A DNA stretch of 64,000 bases from Anoplolepis gracilipes (taxonomy: Eukaryota; Arthropoda; Insecta; Hymenoptera; Formicidae). The notes under the pieces are model-generated. The model saw nothing but the letters and a program-made list of their open reading frames with translations, did no database searches and was not told the origin of the DNA. This document shows, piece by piece, positions 14,901 through 30,000 of the stretch (positions are counted from its first letter, which is position 1; every line of letters begins with the position of its first letter). Both the position numbers and the translations under genes were made by a program. The stretch lies in contig NC_132976.1 in NCBI RefSeq assembly GCF_047496725.1, forward strand, positions 6,060,001 through 6,124,000, in the 5' to 3' direction.

Positions 14901-15839
14901 AATTACTAATTTCGTGCGACATTGCAACTGATCTAATCTGAGAAGTAAATTGCAATTTTCAAGCATGATCTGTATTCTCACTGCGCATTTAGCATTAAAT
15001 GCGATTGTCTAATCATTGTTCCCCATTAATATTATATGTTTAATTTGTACAAATAAGCCTCATTAACTGTACGATAAGAACACGGAAAATTTTAACACAT
15101 TCGCGTAAATTATGGATTTACTTCCGAACGAACGTGACATTATTAGATAACTCATCGTTCGCGGTCTCATTATTCATTGATCAACATGCACGTTTCTTCG
15201 TTGACAATGTAGGCCAATTCCGATCACGAGGCATGGATCTTTCGTTGTAATTGTATTAAGTGCACGTAATTCGATGTCAACTCTTTCTACTATATATTTA
15301 TTATACAATTGTGCATTTATGACTCTCAATGTTATAATCGAATAATTAATATCTTCTCATTATCCCAATTAACTCGTAATTCATTATTTTTCTAACACAC
15401 AAAAGTAAACATAATTTTTAAAATTTTTTTAAATGTCAACTTTAAAATACATTATATTTTAAAACGAAAAAAAATTAACGTTAAATGTTGCGAATATTTA
15501 AAATCATCACCAAATTATATCTTTAGGAATTTCTTTGATAATTAAGGAAACGTTTACATACGTATCTCCCAAATGCAGAATTCCTGAATTTTACGAGCAT
15601 TTGAATTTTACGGCTGCTGCAAAACGTGCTGACAAATGTATGGAAATGAAGCGACGCTTTAAAACATTCGAAACGCGGTAAAGCTTGCGATGAAATCGTT
15701 CGAGAAATTTTCCCGACGTCGTTTAATTTATTGTCGCCATGTTTGTTCTTGACGCGTTTCGCGTGTGCTTTTTATATAAAAATGGAAACAGTTGCATGCA
15801 CAATTCTCTCTCTCTCCCTCTCTCTCTCTCTCTTTCTCT

Positions 15840-15881
<42 letters not shown>

Positions 15882-18800
15882 ATACGATGCAATCAATACG
15901 CGTATTGTACATATACGAAATATTCCGAAATTAAATTGTTTGTTTCCACGCGACAATTTTTTTTCCAGATCAAATCTCAAGATTGAGATTGAAAACATTA
16001 ATGCATACAATAAGGCAATTATTTTTAATTTTAATTGTTCAACTATTGCTGTCAACCTATTTGCGCGATGATAAATAAATATATCAAATTGTGTGTGTGT
16101 GTGTGTGTGTGTGTGTACATATATATTAAAAAAAAAAATATATATATATACATATATATATACACAGGGTGTCCGAGAATTGGTGAAAAACCTGCTAATG
16201 GCAGATTCTTGAGATCATTTGGAGACGATTTTTCCTCAGCGAAAATGTTGAGGCATCAATAATTTCCGAATTATAAACGATTGAAAGAAGGCGTTTTTCG
16301 CAAACTAAATTTTTTGAAGTTAAAAAATTATCAAAATTATATTCTTCGGTTAATTTCCTATAGAGTTTACTCTAATAGAATGTTAATTTAAGGCTAATTA
16401 ATTACAAAGATATATAATGACAAAAATTGGAAACTTGCAAAAAATGACGTCTCTCGATATTTTCGCTGAGAAAAAATCGACTCCAAATGATGTCAAGATT
16501 CTGCCATTGAAAGGTTTTTCATCAATTCTGAACACCCTGTATAGATACACACACGATAATTATATATATGTAATTATAATGCAGTACCTAATATATGTAT
16601 CATCTATTATAAATTATATATATGTATATATATAATTTATAATAAATAATACGTATATTATTATACAAATTATCTCATTTACTATGTCAAAGACACATTG
16701 CTATACATTTTAAGGATTCCGAGATCGAAACACTCGCAAATTATTCTAACGGCGGATCATTTTCGATTGTCTACTCTATCGCACCTTCCTTTGTAAATAA
16801 AAGACGACCCTGGTGTTGTGTTTCATGCTCATTTTTAGTGGAGGAATCGAACTCCGCTCCGGCAATCGCCGGCGCAACAAGTCATGGCAGTGGAGCAGCG
16901 CTGAATGTTGGTAGCCGCTTCCTTACGATACCCGGCAATCCCGGTAAACCGCTTTTCTGTGCTCGCTTTATTACTCACACACTCTCACACACTCTCACAC
17001 ACTCGCGTACCTACATTAATTCGTAGTGAAGTTCCACACGTACACGTAGAAAAACTTGCAGTAGTAATTATCCGCGCTGTTTGTGTGCACGCGACAAATG
17101 GGAAACTATCGTGAAATCGAAACAGCCTGTTATTGGAACGCGGAAGGCTTAACGAACTTTGCTTCGCTTGCGACAAATTATCTTCATCCGCGTCGGGGGT
17201 ATTTACCACAAATAACGATGGCCAATTCGCAAAAACGTACCGGGCGTCATTATCCCTCTTGCCACTTTGTAAACTAATCCGATTTGACGTAAAAATAAAA
17301 AGGCTATTTTTCGTGACTTCTTTTTTTTTCATGAAATTAATACTTGCTAATTATGAAATTATTTTGTTATAAATAATTGTTGTAAATACTGAAAGGCTAA
17401 GCTAGATTAATTAATTGACAAAGAAAAATAACAAGACAATCATATGTTTTTTAAATTTATTACAAATTACTTTTACGTAAATATATAAATAAATGAACAA
17501 TATATATATATATTATTTATATTTTTGTACTTAAAAGAATATTAAAAAACAAAAAAAAACTTCAATGAAAACATTTTGACGTTGTGCATTAAAGAACGAA
17601 AGGACCAATCAAGAAATGTCTGAGCACATCTTAATAATAAGATTGCTTGCGCAAAACTGTCATGAATATGAAACAGAGTTTGCATCATCTTTTTCTCATG
17701 ATAAGACTGTCAGAAAAATAATATGATAAATTGTTGCAAACGGATTCTATAATAACTCTTGACATTTGATGCAAAAGTTGAGTACTACTTTAAGAGTTAC
17801 TACCTCCGTTAAGTTACCTACCGACTTTAATCAAATAAAAAATTTATTGAATGAAGTAAATTGGTCGATTATATTGATTCATGGACTGCCAAGATAGAAG
17901 ATTAAAATTTGATTATAAATAAATTAATGTAGCTGGTTATTTTTCGTGATTATATAATCGCATAATCAATATCGGTACGATTTAATCTTAAAATCGATTT
18001 ATATCGTTATAATTAGTGATATCTCTTTCTCAATTATTACTGATTTTAATCAATTGATTTAAATGGCTATTTTGTCATACGTAACAGATTTAATCTCTCA
18101 CTTGATGAGAATTTGGTTAAGTCGAGATAATGTGCTTCGCAAAATAACGTATTTAATTTACAAAACTCAAAAGTAATATGAAATTGTAATATCGAGTTAT
18201 TGTGAGTAACATGAAACACTATGTATCGGATCATTCATTATCCGCAATTATGCAGACATAATTAATATTCTTGCATTTGCTGGTTGAAAATCGCCATAAT
18301 ATACATTCTCTCGTTATCCGTTAAAAACATTTTTAATGAATATTTTTATGTTATATTATTAATTTAAAAAAATGCAAGTTTTATTTTATAATTTTATAAC
18401 GATGTGATTTTGTTAACAATCTCTATCTATTCAAAAAGAAATTTTTATCTCTAGATATTGTTTGAAATAAATGTCGTAAATGGCATATTTAGTTTTATAA
18501 CTTTAATAATTATCGTTTAATTTAAGAGATCCGTTGTCTTTAAAATTTACATTAATTCTGCAGAAATAAAAGCTTTTGCATTTATAACCGCAATTATAAA
18601 TAGAGATTAATTTTCTTTTAATTTTCGCTTTCCTTTTTGTTATTTTGCAATCGTACTAATGAATTTCATGAATCTGCGCGTGTAAAATTTTACAAAGAGA
18701 TAAAGGCACGTTCTCACCCTTTTTAACTCTACGAAAGACTGTCTTAAAGGGGGACGTATTGTTTTAATTGAGAAAACGAAATATATAAAATTCGAGCAAC

Positions 18801-21800
18801 ACGAAAATGCAATTTGACTCGGATGTGCGAGGATTAGTGACGCACGGGCGGATAAAAGCCATCATGGTATCCATCGCATGTACTGACTACTGACAATGGG
18901 GTTACACCGATTCAATTTGCGTAAAAATGCAGTTGGCAGTAAGCTAGATCTCTTTCAGGCCAAGAACCAGGCAACAACGGTATGGACCGAAGTCCCAGCA
19001 GCGTGTCCATCAGTAGGAACCACAGCTCCTCCGCATTGGAGAACGGAGATGCTAATCACAGGGTTTGTAGATATAATATTATTTGGATATTAAATTTCAA
19101 TTAGATGCAATGTGTATTACTATAAAAGCCTCACAATATAATAAATTAATATATTTAATAATATTTGTTAATATTTATTATATATATACATATTAAATAT
19201 TATTGTAAATATATTATTAAATATTATATAATAATATTTATGATGTTTAGTTTGAATCATAATTATCAGATAAGTATAGCTTGAGTTATTATAACTAAAT
19301 TGTGTTATGAAAAGGCTATGTAATATGCAGTTTAACTGCATAAATGTAAATTGTGATTAACATAATCATCTAATTATTTTTCAATTTTTTCTAATAATAA
19401 TATCGGATAAGAGAGAAATTAGTTTTTAACTTTATTCGCGCAAATCTCTCGTTTTTTTTGACGAAAGGTATTTTATTCGAGTTTTTCCTCTTTAATATTA
19501 AGGTCAGCCCTTCGTTAAATAACATGAGCAGAGCTTAACTTGAGAAACTTTATTTTCTCATTAGGGTAATACGCACTTTATGAGAAAGATACCAGCCGGC
19601 GCTGAAGCGAGCAACATACTCGTGGGTGAAGTCGATTTCCTCGACAAGACTTTGTCCGCATTCATCCGACTAAGTCAGGCTGGAATAATGGGTGACCTGA
19701 CAGAAGTTCCTGTTCCGACAAGATTCATCTTCGTTCTCCTGGGACCCATGGTAAGAATCCTATCGAGATTATAAACTATCCGAGCAAAATGAAAAATGAA
19801 ACATGATGACGATCTACTTCAGGTACTATTTCGTTTAAATTCGTGCTTTAACTGTGTAAGAATCGCTGTGGTAAAACGAGAATTTATCACAAACGGTATC
19901 GTATGCGATAGATATTTCGGTTTAATTAAATTGCACACACGTTGCATGTACGAAAATAACACAAAACGTTTAATTAACACTCTGCAATATTCCAGCTTAA
20001 TTTCCGAGTATCTTGCTATCTTTGATCAAAAATCTCGGAATTATCATAAACCTTTTTCAATTATTTTCAATTATTACAAATTTTTAATTTTAATCAAGAA
20101 TAAATGTTCAATTATTATAATTTTTTCATATAAAATAAGAAAAAATAAGAAAAATAATAAAATAATTAAAGTTATTATTGCTTTTCCACAATTTCTTTCA
20201 AATAGTTAAACGACTTCGAAATGCTATAAATTTCAAAATGTTACGCAATCCCTAGAGAAACGTCACATATATTCAGAAGTTACAGCAGAAGTAACATGCC
20301 GGGGGCGAAAATGTTCACAGTGCTTCAAATATCAGAACGTCAGTGTAACATACGTCAACAAGTCGCGCATCGCAAATAAAACGCTTGCAACTGTGATTAT
20401 ATCAAATAAAATTACCGTAATTACATACAAGTGCGGCAGTAATCATTAATAAATTCCTTGACATGTTTCTGAATCGTCAATTATCCGCACGAATCAATAT
20501 CTACTTGGCTATTACAGTTGATATCAACTGTTCATCACAGATAATCGTGTTCGACCTCGAATGGATGAGGTTTAAAAAAAAGAATACAAGTATAACTAGT
20601 CCGAATTTAATCGTCTCTAAACAACTTGTGTGCAAGGTCTTCTCTCTTCGCGTTTACAGGTATATTCGTACATCTATCTGAACGTCAATTTAAGGTTCGC
20701 CGAAAAGACCGCTTCTACTAAACTAACACAACACGACAATTAAACCTTCAATTGGCAAATCAGCAGTCATGCATGCTGATTGCGTTTGCTGACTATTATC
20801 TCGAGACCTATATGCAAAGTAATTTAGTTTCGGCGCAAATGTAATTTAAACACGATCGCAAGTTAATTATATCTTAACATGCGACTTTATTTTCCATATG
20901 TGGTTCTTCACACAATCCCGGACATGTGTTTTCTGTGTATGTTTGCTATTAAATTTAAATGTTTTATTATTTGTTATTGATGTATAAAAAATTAAGTTTA
21001 TTCTTAAAATAACGTTCCGTAATTGGCGTATTAATGATGTCCAAGATGTAAAGAATAAAATATCGTAAAATATACACATTTATGTGGAAAACGTATTAAA
21101 ACAAATTAATAATTTAATATTAAAACCAATCAAAAATAAATTAAACAATGTTCGTAAATCTTTTAATATTATTTATATATAATAGATTTAGTTTTTAATT
21201 AAATATAACATCGGATAATATGATGAAATATTATAATATTTATAATATTTGCTTATTTCACATTGCATGAATCAATCTCAGGGTGGGATTTCGGGTTTCC
21301 ATGAGATTGGTCGGGCTATGGCGACCTTGATGTCCGACGAAGTCTTCCACGATGTGGCTTATAAAGCAAAAAACAGAAATCATCTTTTAGCTGGCATCGA
21401 CGAGTTCCTGGATGCCGTGACGGTGTTACCACCTGGTGAATGGGATCCGGCAATTCGAATAGAACCGCCGGCCGCTATACCGTCGCAGGTGAGAATAATC
21501 ACAAGCAAGAATAAGACAGGATATATATTTATACAAGTATCATAAAATTTTCTTGCGTAAAATCTTATATAAAATTTTTTTTTATATACATATTTATAGT
21601 ATCCAGAGAACTGAAGTCGTTTAAATTAATATCGATGGAAACTAATAATTTTACGCATTTAAAAAGTTCATTTCTTCTCAATCACGATTTAATTCGACGT
21701 TCGACAGGAAGTCAGGAAAAGACCCAAAGAGGAAAAACCTAAGGAAGACTTCGACGAGGAGGCTGACGAGCAGAAATTGAGGGAAGAGTCAGGTCTTGAG

Positions 21801-22237
21801 AGATCCGGAAGACTATTCGGCGGACTGATCAATGATGTTAAGAGGAAAGGCCCGTTTTATTTATCCGATTTCAAAGACGCCCTGGCGCTTCAATGCGTGG
21901 CATCTTTCATCTTCTTGTACTTTGCTTGCTTGTCGCCGATAATTACCTTCGGTGGACTCCTCGGCGAGGCTACCGGGAAGAACATGGCTGCCATGGAATC
22001 GCTGGTTTCCGGTTTTGTTTGCGGCATAGGATATGGATTCTTTTCCGGCCAACCGTTAACTATACTCGGTTCTACTGGTCCAGTTTTGGTTTTCGAGACA
22101 ATCGTCTACGAATTCTGCAAGTAAGTCTCAACAAAAATAGATATCTAAGATCTCGCTGATAATAGTTTCTTATATTGACGTTTCACGATAAATCAACTTT
22201 AAATTTTAGCACGCTCTATATCACAACTTGCCAAAAA

Positions 22238-22273
<36 letters not shown>

Positions 22274-24015
22274 GAATATTAAATATAATCTGATCAGATT
22301 GTTATTCTTTTTGTAGAAAGGTCGACTGGAATTACATGTCCTTTCGCTTCTGGATCGGCACATGGACCGCTATGATTTTAATCATTCTAGTGGCTCTTGA
22401 CGCGAGTGCTTGTGTCTGTTACATCACTCGATTTACAGAGGAGAATTTTGCTACTCTCATCGCCTTCATCTTTATCTACAAGGTAAAAAAAATCTTACAC
22501 TATTCTTTAACAATATTGTGAATAGGATATTGCATCAATAAGCGTTTCGAAATTTTTATCATCAGAAATAATGGTTAAAGCCATTTAAAAAAACGTGCAT
22601 TATTTTCAAATATTTATGTTTTGCTTTTAACGATAAAATATTAGCAGCAAATAACTAATTCAGATTTAGAGTGTTTATATTTCATATAAATTACATTTTT
22701 TATATAAATTTGTATTTAATATAAATTACAAATTTTGTATAAAATGCCTACGATTTTTTAGATAGATTATTCGAATTTTCCGATACTTTAGCATTAAACT
22801 ATTATTTAGTGTATAAATTACAAAAGCGAGAAAATGAAAGATAATAATTTATTATCATATTTATTGTACACTAGTCAAAGATTTTTCGTATTAGAATTAG
22901 ATGTTATGTTAGGTGATAATATTCCGTCATTTGAAAATATAAATCACATTTATATTTATCATTATCTATTTAACTCATTATTAAATCATCATTGTATCAT
23001 GTATCAATATTACTTTAGGCTATCGAGAATGTGTTGTCGATCGGCAAGAAATATCCTCTGAATACCCATTCGAGCGAAACGTTGGGCTACGATTGCTGGT
23101 GCAAACCACCAAATATAAGTATGCCATCCAGTTATGACAACATGAATTGGACGACATTGGATAAGACAGCTTGCGAGGTATTGAAAATAACATGCAATTT
23201 ATTTTTTATTTAAGTATAATTCGTCTAGTTAATTAGAAGGCAACAAACAATTTCGTTGCATGATAAATTTTTGAATCTGCACGTTGAATGCGCTTTAATT
23301 AATTACACACATCAATTATCAAAGTACAACTTTAATTTTAATCTGCCTTTAGCTTTGTATTTTATTATAAAAATTGTAGATCTTTAAATAACTTGTCTGA
23401 CCTCTCTTTGCAATCGGGAGCGATAAAAAACGTGAAAGAAACATCGAGCACACAAACGTCTCGTTACGTTTAATCACAATGATGAAACGCGCAGGTTTCT
23501 TCTTGTATACTTTCTTGAGAAATTACAAGTTTCTGCGAGCAACTAGATTACTAGGCGTTTCTGAATTCGCGAGAAAATACGCTCTTGGCTCTGATCCAAT
23601 CCTGCGTCTTCTCGTTGGCATCGTGTTCATTATTGCTTCTTTCAGAATTACAATGGTACGATGGTGGGCGACGCCTGCAACGCACCGCATTATGTACCCG
23701 ATGTGTTCCTCATGTCAATTATTCTATTTATGGGCACGTTCTTATTGTCAGTCGAGCTCAAGGATTTCAAGAACGCTTTATTCTTTCCTTCGAAGGTAGA
23801 CATAAAATAAAACTTAAAAATTTTAGAAATAATCAACGTATCAGAATATAATAATTTATCTTTCTAAATAAAGAAGATCAAAATTCACTTCATTATTCTT
23901 AAATTTAGATTTTTTTTATAGTAATCATTTCGTTATACATTTATTTATGCATGCTTCTTCGTTTTATCGTTGATAATTTCAAAAATAATTACGTTTCTTA
24001 TTTATATCGAGAGAA

Positions 24016-24097
<82 letters not shown>

Positions 24098-27000
24098 ATA
24101 ATTTATTTTCACATCTATCACATATATTTATTTCCTAATATTCTCTTATAATTTCAGGTGAGACAAGTGGTGAGCGACTTCGCAGTAATAATTGCGATAT
24201 TCTCTATGAGTACATTGGACCATTTCGTGGGCATTCCAACGCCAAAGCTGGAGGTACCAGCGGAGTTCAAACCAACGTTAGAGGACCGAGGATGGATAAT
24301 ATCGCCTTTTCAGCGGAATCCGTTGTGGAGTGCTATTGTTGCATGCCTCCCTGCTTTATTGGGCACTATATTGATCTTCATGGATCAGCAAATCACAGCC
24401 GTTATTGTTAATAGAAAAGAGAATAAGTTAAAGGTGAGCGATTATTACATTTTGCTGCAACATTTTCATCCATTCTCGTGCACAAGTACTACGTATAAAT
24501 ATATAAAAAGAGCAAAGTGCAATTTTCTTGCTTAATTAAAATAATGAGGTTTAATTCGATGACGATTTGGTTTATAATAACGATCGATAATTTCGTCGAT
24601 TTTTTTTTTTAACAGAAAGGATGCGGTTATCATTTGGATCTCTTCATCCTGGCGATTCTTATCGAGATTTGCTCCGTGATGGGACTTCCATGGTTCGTCG
24701 CAGCGACGGTTCTCTCCATAAATCACGTAAATTCTTTGAAATTGGAATCTGAGTGCGCCGCGCCAGGTGAAAAGCCGCAGTTTTTAGGCGTCCGCGAGCA
24801 AAGGGTTACTCACGTATTGATTTTCTTGATGATCGGATGCTCGGTGTTCCTAACACCGATGCTGAGGAATATACCAATGCCGGTATTGTTCGGTGTCTTC
24901 CTGTACATGGGCGTCGCGTCGCTGAAGGGTCTCCAGTTCTTTGATAGAATTCTAATTATGCTGATGCCCGTTAAATATCAACCAGACTATATGTTCCTTC
25001 GGCAGGTAAAAATAAATCGACTCCTCAGCTTGTCTGCTTTACATATATTTTTTTTAATAAAATATTTAAAAAATTGAATTTTTTAAATACTTAAGAGTCA
25101 GATGTTATTTCCAAGCTGTTGTATTTCCAATATTTTGAAACGAATATATGTCTTTAGGTGCCATTGAAGCGCGTACATATGTTCACTGTGATCCAGCTTG
25201 CCTGCCTCGCCTGCTTGTGGATTATAAAATCTTTCAGTTCTACTTCTATCCTATTTCCTTTAATGGTGAGTAATTGGTTTGAAGATCCATCGGTTTGTAA
25301 TTTTAAAACGTACATTAAAATAATCAGAAACAGTTATTAGAATTAATTTACATTTTAAAAATAAGAAAAGTCTATTATATTGTTGTAAAATGTAGAAATT
25401 TTTCAGATAAGTCAATTAGTCTCTCTAGAGTTTATAGAAAATCGTATATTTAAAATGATTACAAGTTTTGTTTTAAATTTTGCAGCTTGTGGTAATGATT
25501 GGAATACGTAAATCCCTGGATCTGGCGTTTACGCAACGCGAGTTGAAGATTCTCGACGACGTTATGCCAGAACCGAGCAAGAAACACGCCGAGGAGCTTC
25601 GCAAACTGGAAAACGGCGAGGTTAGCACCGCGACACGAATATTAAACGCCATCACTTGTCGCAAATAGCATACGAACAGTGGTCGCGTGGCGAATGCTCG
25701 CCCCGTGGTCACTATAACTCTCTCCGATTTTGGGGAATCCGCCCTTTGCAGAAGCAACGACGAGTATACCACGACGTGCGATCGGAACGTCACCTAAACG
25801 AATTAGTTTTTCGTCGCCGCGCAGAGACCAGATTCGAGTAAAGACATATATATAAGCTAGGACATAGTTTAATTTGAAGTGCATTATGATGTGCAGAATA
25901 ATTAAAGCTAGCCAATTCGGGCTTTAATAATTAAAAAGAAATAAAAAACGGGTGGACCAATGTGATATATATATATATATATATATTTCTACAAAAAATG
26001 CATACTTTTTACGAATATTGACGCATCGAAATAACTCTTTACTCCTCTCTGGTTGAGAATTTCGCTAAAGACGCTTTATCGCCTGAATACACTAAGACGA
26101 CGAGAATGGTATCACATAAATATTCTGAAAACGCACACAAGGACTGTTTTTTAGTCCACAATTTTTTTTTTTAAAGCGCGAAAGTATTTGCCATTTTACG
26201 GAAATACTCGTCTGTCAAGCATTTTCATGCGGTGAATTTTTCACCCGATATTCTTTCAACGAGTCAAGATTTCGGTCTCAAAAGTCATCCTCTCGTCTTC
26301 CATCCAGCACATGTGCCAAACAATCCTTAAATCCAGGTGGCTTACCGACCGACCAGTATTAAAGTAAATGTAATGATAATAATCGTTGTTGAATTTTTGA
26401 ACACGGTAGACTTTTGAATACCACAGTCTTAAATATTTGTATCGATAGCATTGTTATTGTAGCGAGATTATAGGATAATGTGTTGAGTGCTGATCGTTTC
26501 TGCGAGCGCTTCTCGAACACGTTGACGGCTGCCCGAAATTTTATTTTGCGCAACACATTTCGCTCCAGATTACCGATTATTCTTCTATGATGAACACGTT
26601 ATCAACGTATGATATCTTTCATGAGAATATATATAATATCCTTTAATTGCTAGTTATATTTTTAGGTGATTGAAAAAAAATTGAAATATTTAAAAACTGC
26701 AGTTTTTTTATATTTTATTATTACAATACATTACGAAAATGAACCATGTAACACAAGCAGGATATTTCAAACTGTGATGAATGGTGTTTAACAATTAATC
26801 ACAGTTAAGTTAAGGAAAATTATTATTTCGAAGTAAGCAATATTTTATTGTTTCATACATTCAAATGATTTAAATATAGCGTTTCTTTTTTATGTCATTC
26901 TATATTATATTTCAATAATAAAGTAAACCATAAAAAATAAATAAAATTACGTCATCAGTTCAGCATAGAAGAATATATTTACTACGTCATGATTAGAGTT

Positions 27001-30000
27001 TTTTTTAAATATAATCACAGTTAATCGACTATATATATATTATTAAATATATAGCAGGTTGTCGACCCTCCAAAAGATATCAATGAAGATATTTGTCGAG
27101 TAGTGATCGACGCATCACGATCGATATCACGACTCGGTGAAACGAAAGTGTCTCCTGCATTTAATATATTGCCAAGTCGCTGATATCTCTGTGGACCATT
27201 CGAGATTCTTGTATCGATGCGATGCGCCGTCGTACATACAATCCACTTATCTTATCATGTAAAAATACATTATTGTTTCGAAACACACGGAACCTTTTTA
27301 TAATTCCAACATCTCCTAAATAAAATACAATTAATAATTCACATAATTTATTTGTTTGAGATCTTCTTCTCAAGCTTATAATAATGAAATATCAAAAGAG
27401 TTTTGATATAATTTGAAAGTTATTATTAATTAATATAACAATATGTAAGAAAATATAAAAAAATATATAATAATATTTACATTACATTTATAATAAGTTA
27501 AATTTATCTCTGTATTTTAAAATTGGCCTTATTCTTTTGCTAACTCTGCTTCAATTTTTTAATTTGAATATTCAATTTTATTTTAATAATTTAAATGTAG
27601 ACCAAATTTAACACGTTTAAAAAATTCTGAATTTTTAAATAATTTTTCATTTTAATAAAAATTAAACCGTAAAAATAATAATTTGCATATTTGCTACGCT
27701 CAATTCTATATTATTAAAAGAAGATTCTCTCCAAGATTAAATCTTAATTCTAAAATATTTTTTAATATATGTCAATATCAGAAATAGATGACATATCAAT
27801 AATAATAAATAATTATAAATAAAAATAAATAATAATAATAATAAAATAAATAATAATAAATAATAAAGTAATAAATAATAAAGAAAAAACAACTTTTTCA
27901 ACATAAATAGCTGAATTAAAATTTTCGAAATTTTAGATTTTCGATAAAACTTGGATTAAAACTTAATTAATTAATTAATTAAAAAGTTTTACACCATAAT
28001 TTAACATATTACTAATTCGAAAATTGTATAAGGATAGAAACAAGTAACAACTGATATGAGACTTGATATATAAAATGATGCAACAGGCATGCGTATAATT
28101 CAATGTAGTGCGATAAAAAAATATCAGTAAGAAAATAATACCTTTTCTAATTATGTATTATCTTAACGCGAATGATTAAACGAGTCATCGCACTGTATAA
28201 CAGCCGACAGCTATGCGTTCGTTATTAGCAATGCAATTAAAGACGGATTAACCGAGCGGAAGCACCATGACTCACGGAGGAGAGTGACGATTCAGCGAGA
28301 GAAAATGTGAGAGAGCGACCGAAAGAAATCACAAGCCGGACAAACACGGGATATCGGTACGGAAATCGCAAATGAAAAAAACCGCCAGTCGTCGAATCCT
28401 CCGCCTGTCATCGGTACGTCACTATAAGTGCACGTCCGTAGTTTGACCGCATAGCGACAATCATATTTATATGTATATTCTTTTATCAACAAGCGAATAA
28501 ATTTGGCGAATTATCTCTTATGTCCGTTACACGTTGTTCAACAAAGAGAGGCGCTTTTCGCGACGTTGATGATTCTGTGAGCCGATACACATTGCGGTGT
28601 TTCGATTGTAATCATGTCAATTACGCGCCGCTAAATCGATCGTAATGGCATGTTACAAATTTTCCGCGGTTCACATGACAATAGCGAGGATTTATTGTAG
28701 CTTATGCTCGGCTAAGAATCAAAACAAATTATATACTTTTCTTAATTTTCTTATATTATCAAGAAAAAAATATTGATAGATATTAAATTAACGATATGTG
28801 GCGCACGCAGACTTTTTTATTTATTCAATCTGAATAATCTAATATAATTGTAAACGTTAATTAATATTACACACTCTCTTCTAAAAGTATAAGCATCAAT
28901 GTCGTCGCTATCTCAATTGATATAATGATCGTTAGGCGCGGATAGAATGATAATAGCCTATTGATTATACCCCACCAGTCAAGCAGAACCATTGTTATAA
29001 CATATACATTTGTACATATCTATTTTAGATAATCACTTTCCCCAAATCACAAAATTGATTTCACCGTCATCATGAGTCTGTCGCACTAATTTTTCAGATT
29101 CATTTTTTCTTTTTAGGTTTATCTACACACACAGAGTTATATTCGTGCGAATTTATTTTTATTGTTACACGAGTTCCCCCTTTTGTCATTGATTCCTTGT
29201 ATACATCTATAATTTATTGTCACATATAATTGACTAGGTCATGAAATATGCTGGCAAGCAACGTATCACGCCTGCTTCCCAGCAATTTAAAGGCAGCGCA
29301 AAGTTCGCTTGAATTTATGCATGGCCTCTGGTAGAAACTAATCATATGTCAATTTCGAAACTCACACTATCGTTTAATTTATTTCACAGGATTCGAACGA
29401 AACAATGGAATATGGACGACCGGGAAATATTCAAATTTCTTTGGCTAACGGAAACATCATGAAGATTCCTCTGGCAAGTATCAATATCAGCGAAGAGGTG
29501 AATAAGACTGGTATCTGGCAACAGGTTAACGAAGGCAACGAAAAGTCAAAGCAATCGAAATCACTGATCAAGTAAGTATCGAATTTCAAATAATTATACA
29601 TATCCTTACAAAGATTATGTAAAGTAAAACCTAAAAATATAAAAAGTGGAATAAAAATCATTACGCTCTTATTTATATTTATTGTATTATATAAAGATAA
29701 AAAGACATAAAAAGAACAAATAAGAATATAAGTACCCTTTTTATGTCTTTTTATTTGTATTTTATCTTTTTTCTAATAATATTTTTTACAATATATTATA
29801 TTTTATCATTTATATTTTATATTTGTGTATGTTTTATTAATTTTATATTTTTTCAGTTCGGTTCTGAAGTGAATGTAAGGATTTTTCTATGAAAAATCTT
29901 TCCCAAGATGTGATGATCTATTAATGATTGATCAAATATCTTAATTATTTACATAAATGCAAACTGCGTTCATAGAAAAATAAGATGTTGCAAAAAGAAG

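Noticed and set aside
15723..16071. Open frames of about 110 codons on both strands across 15723-16071
   Set aside because: They are created by the CT/GA microsatellite, read as Ser-Leu or Arg-Glu repeats on both strands.
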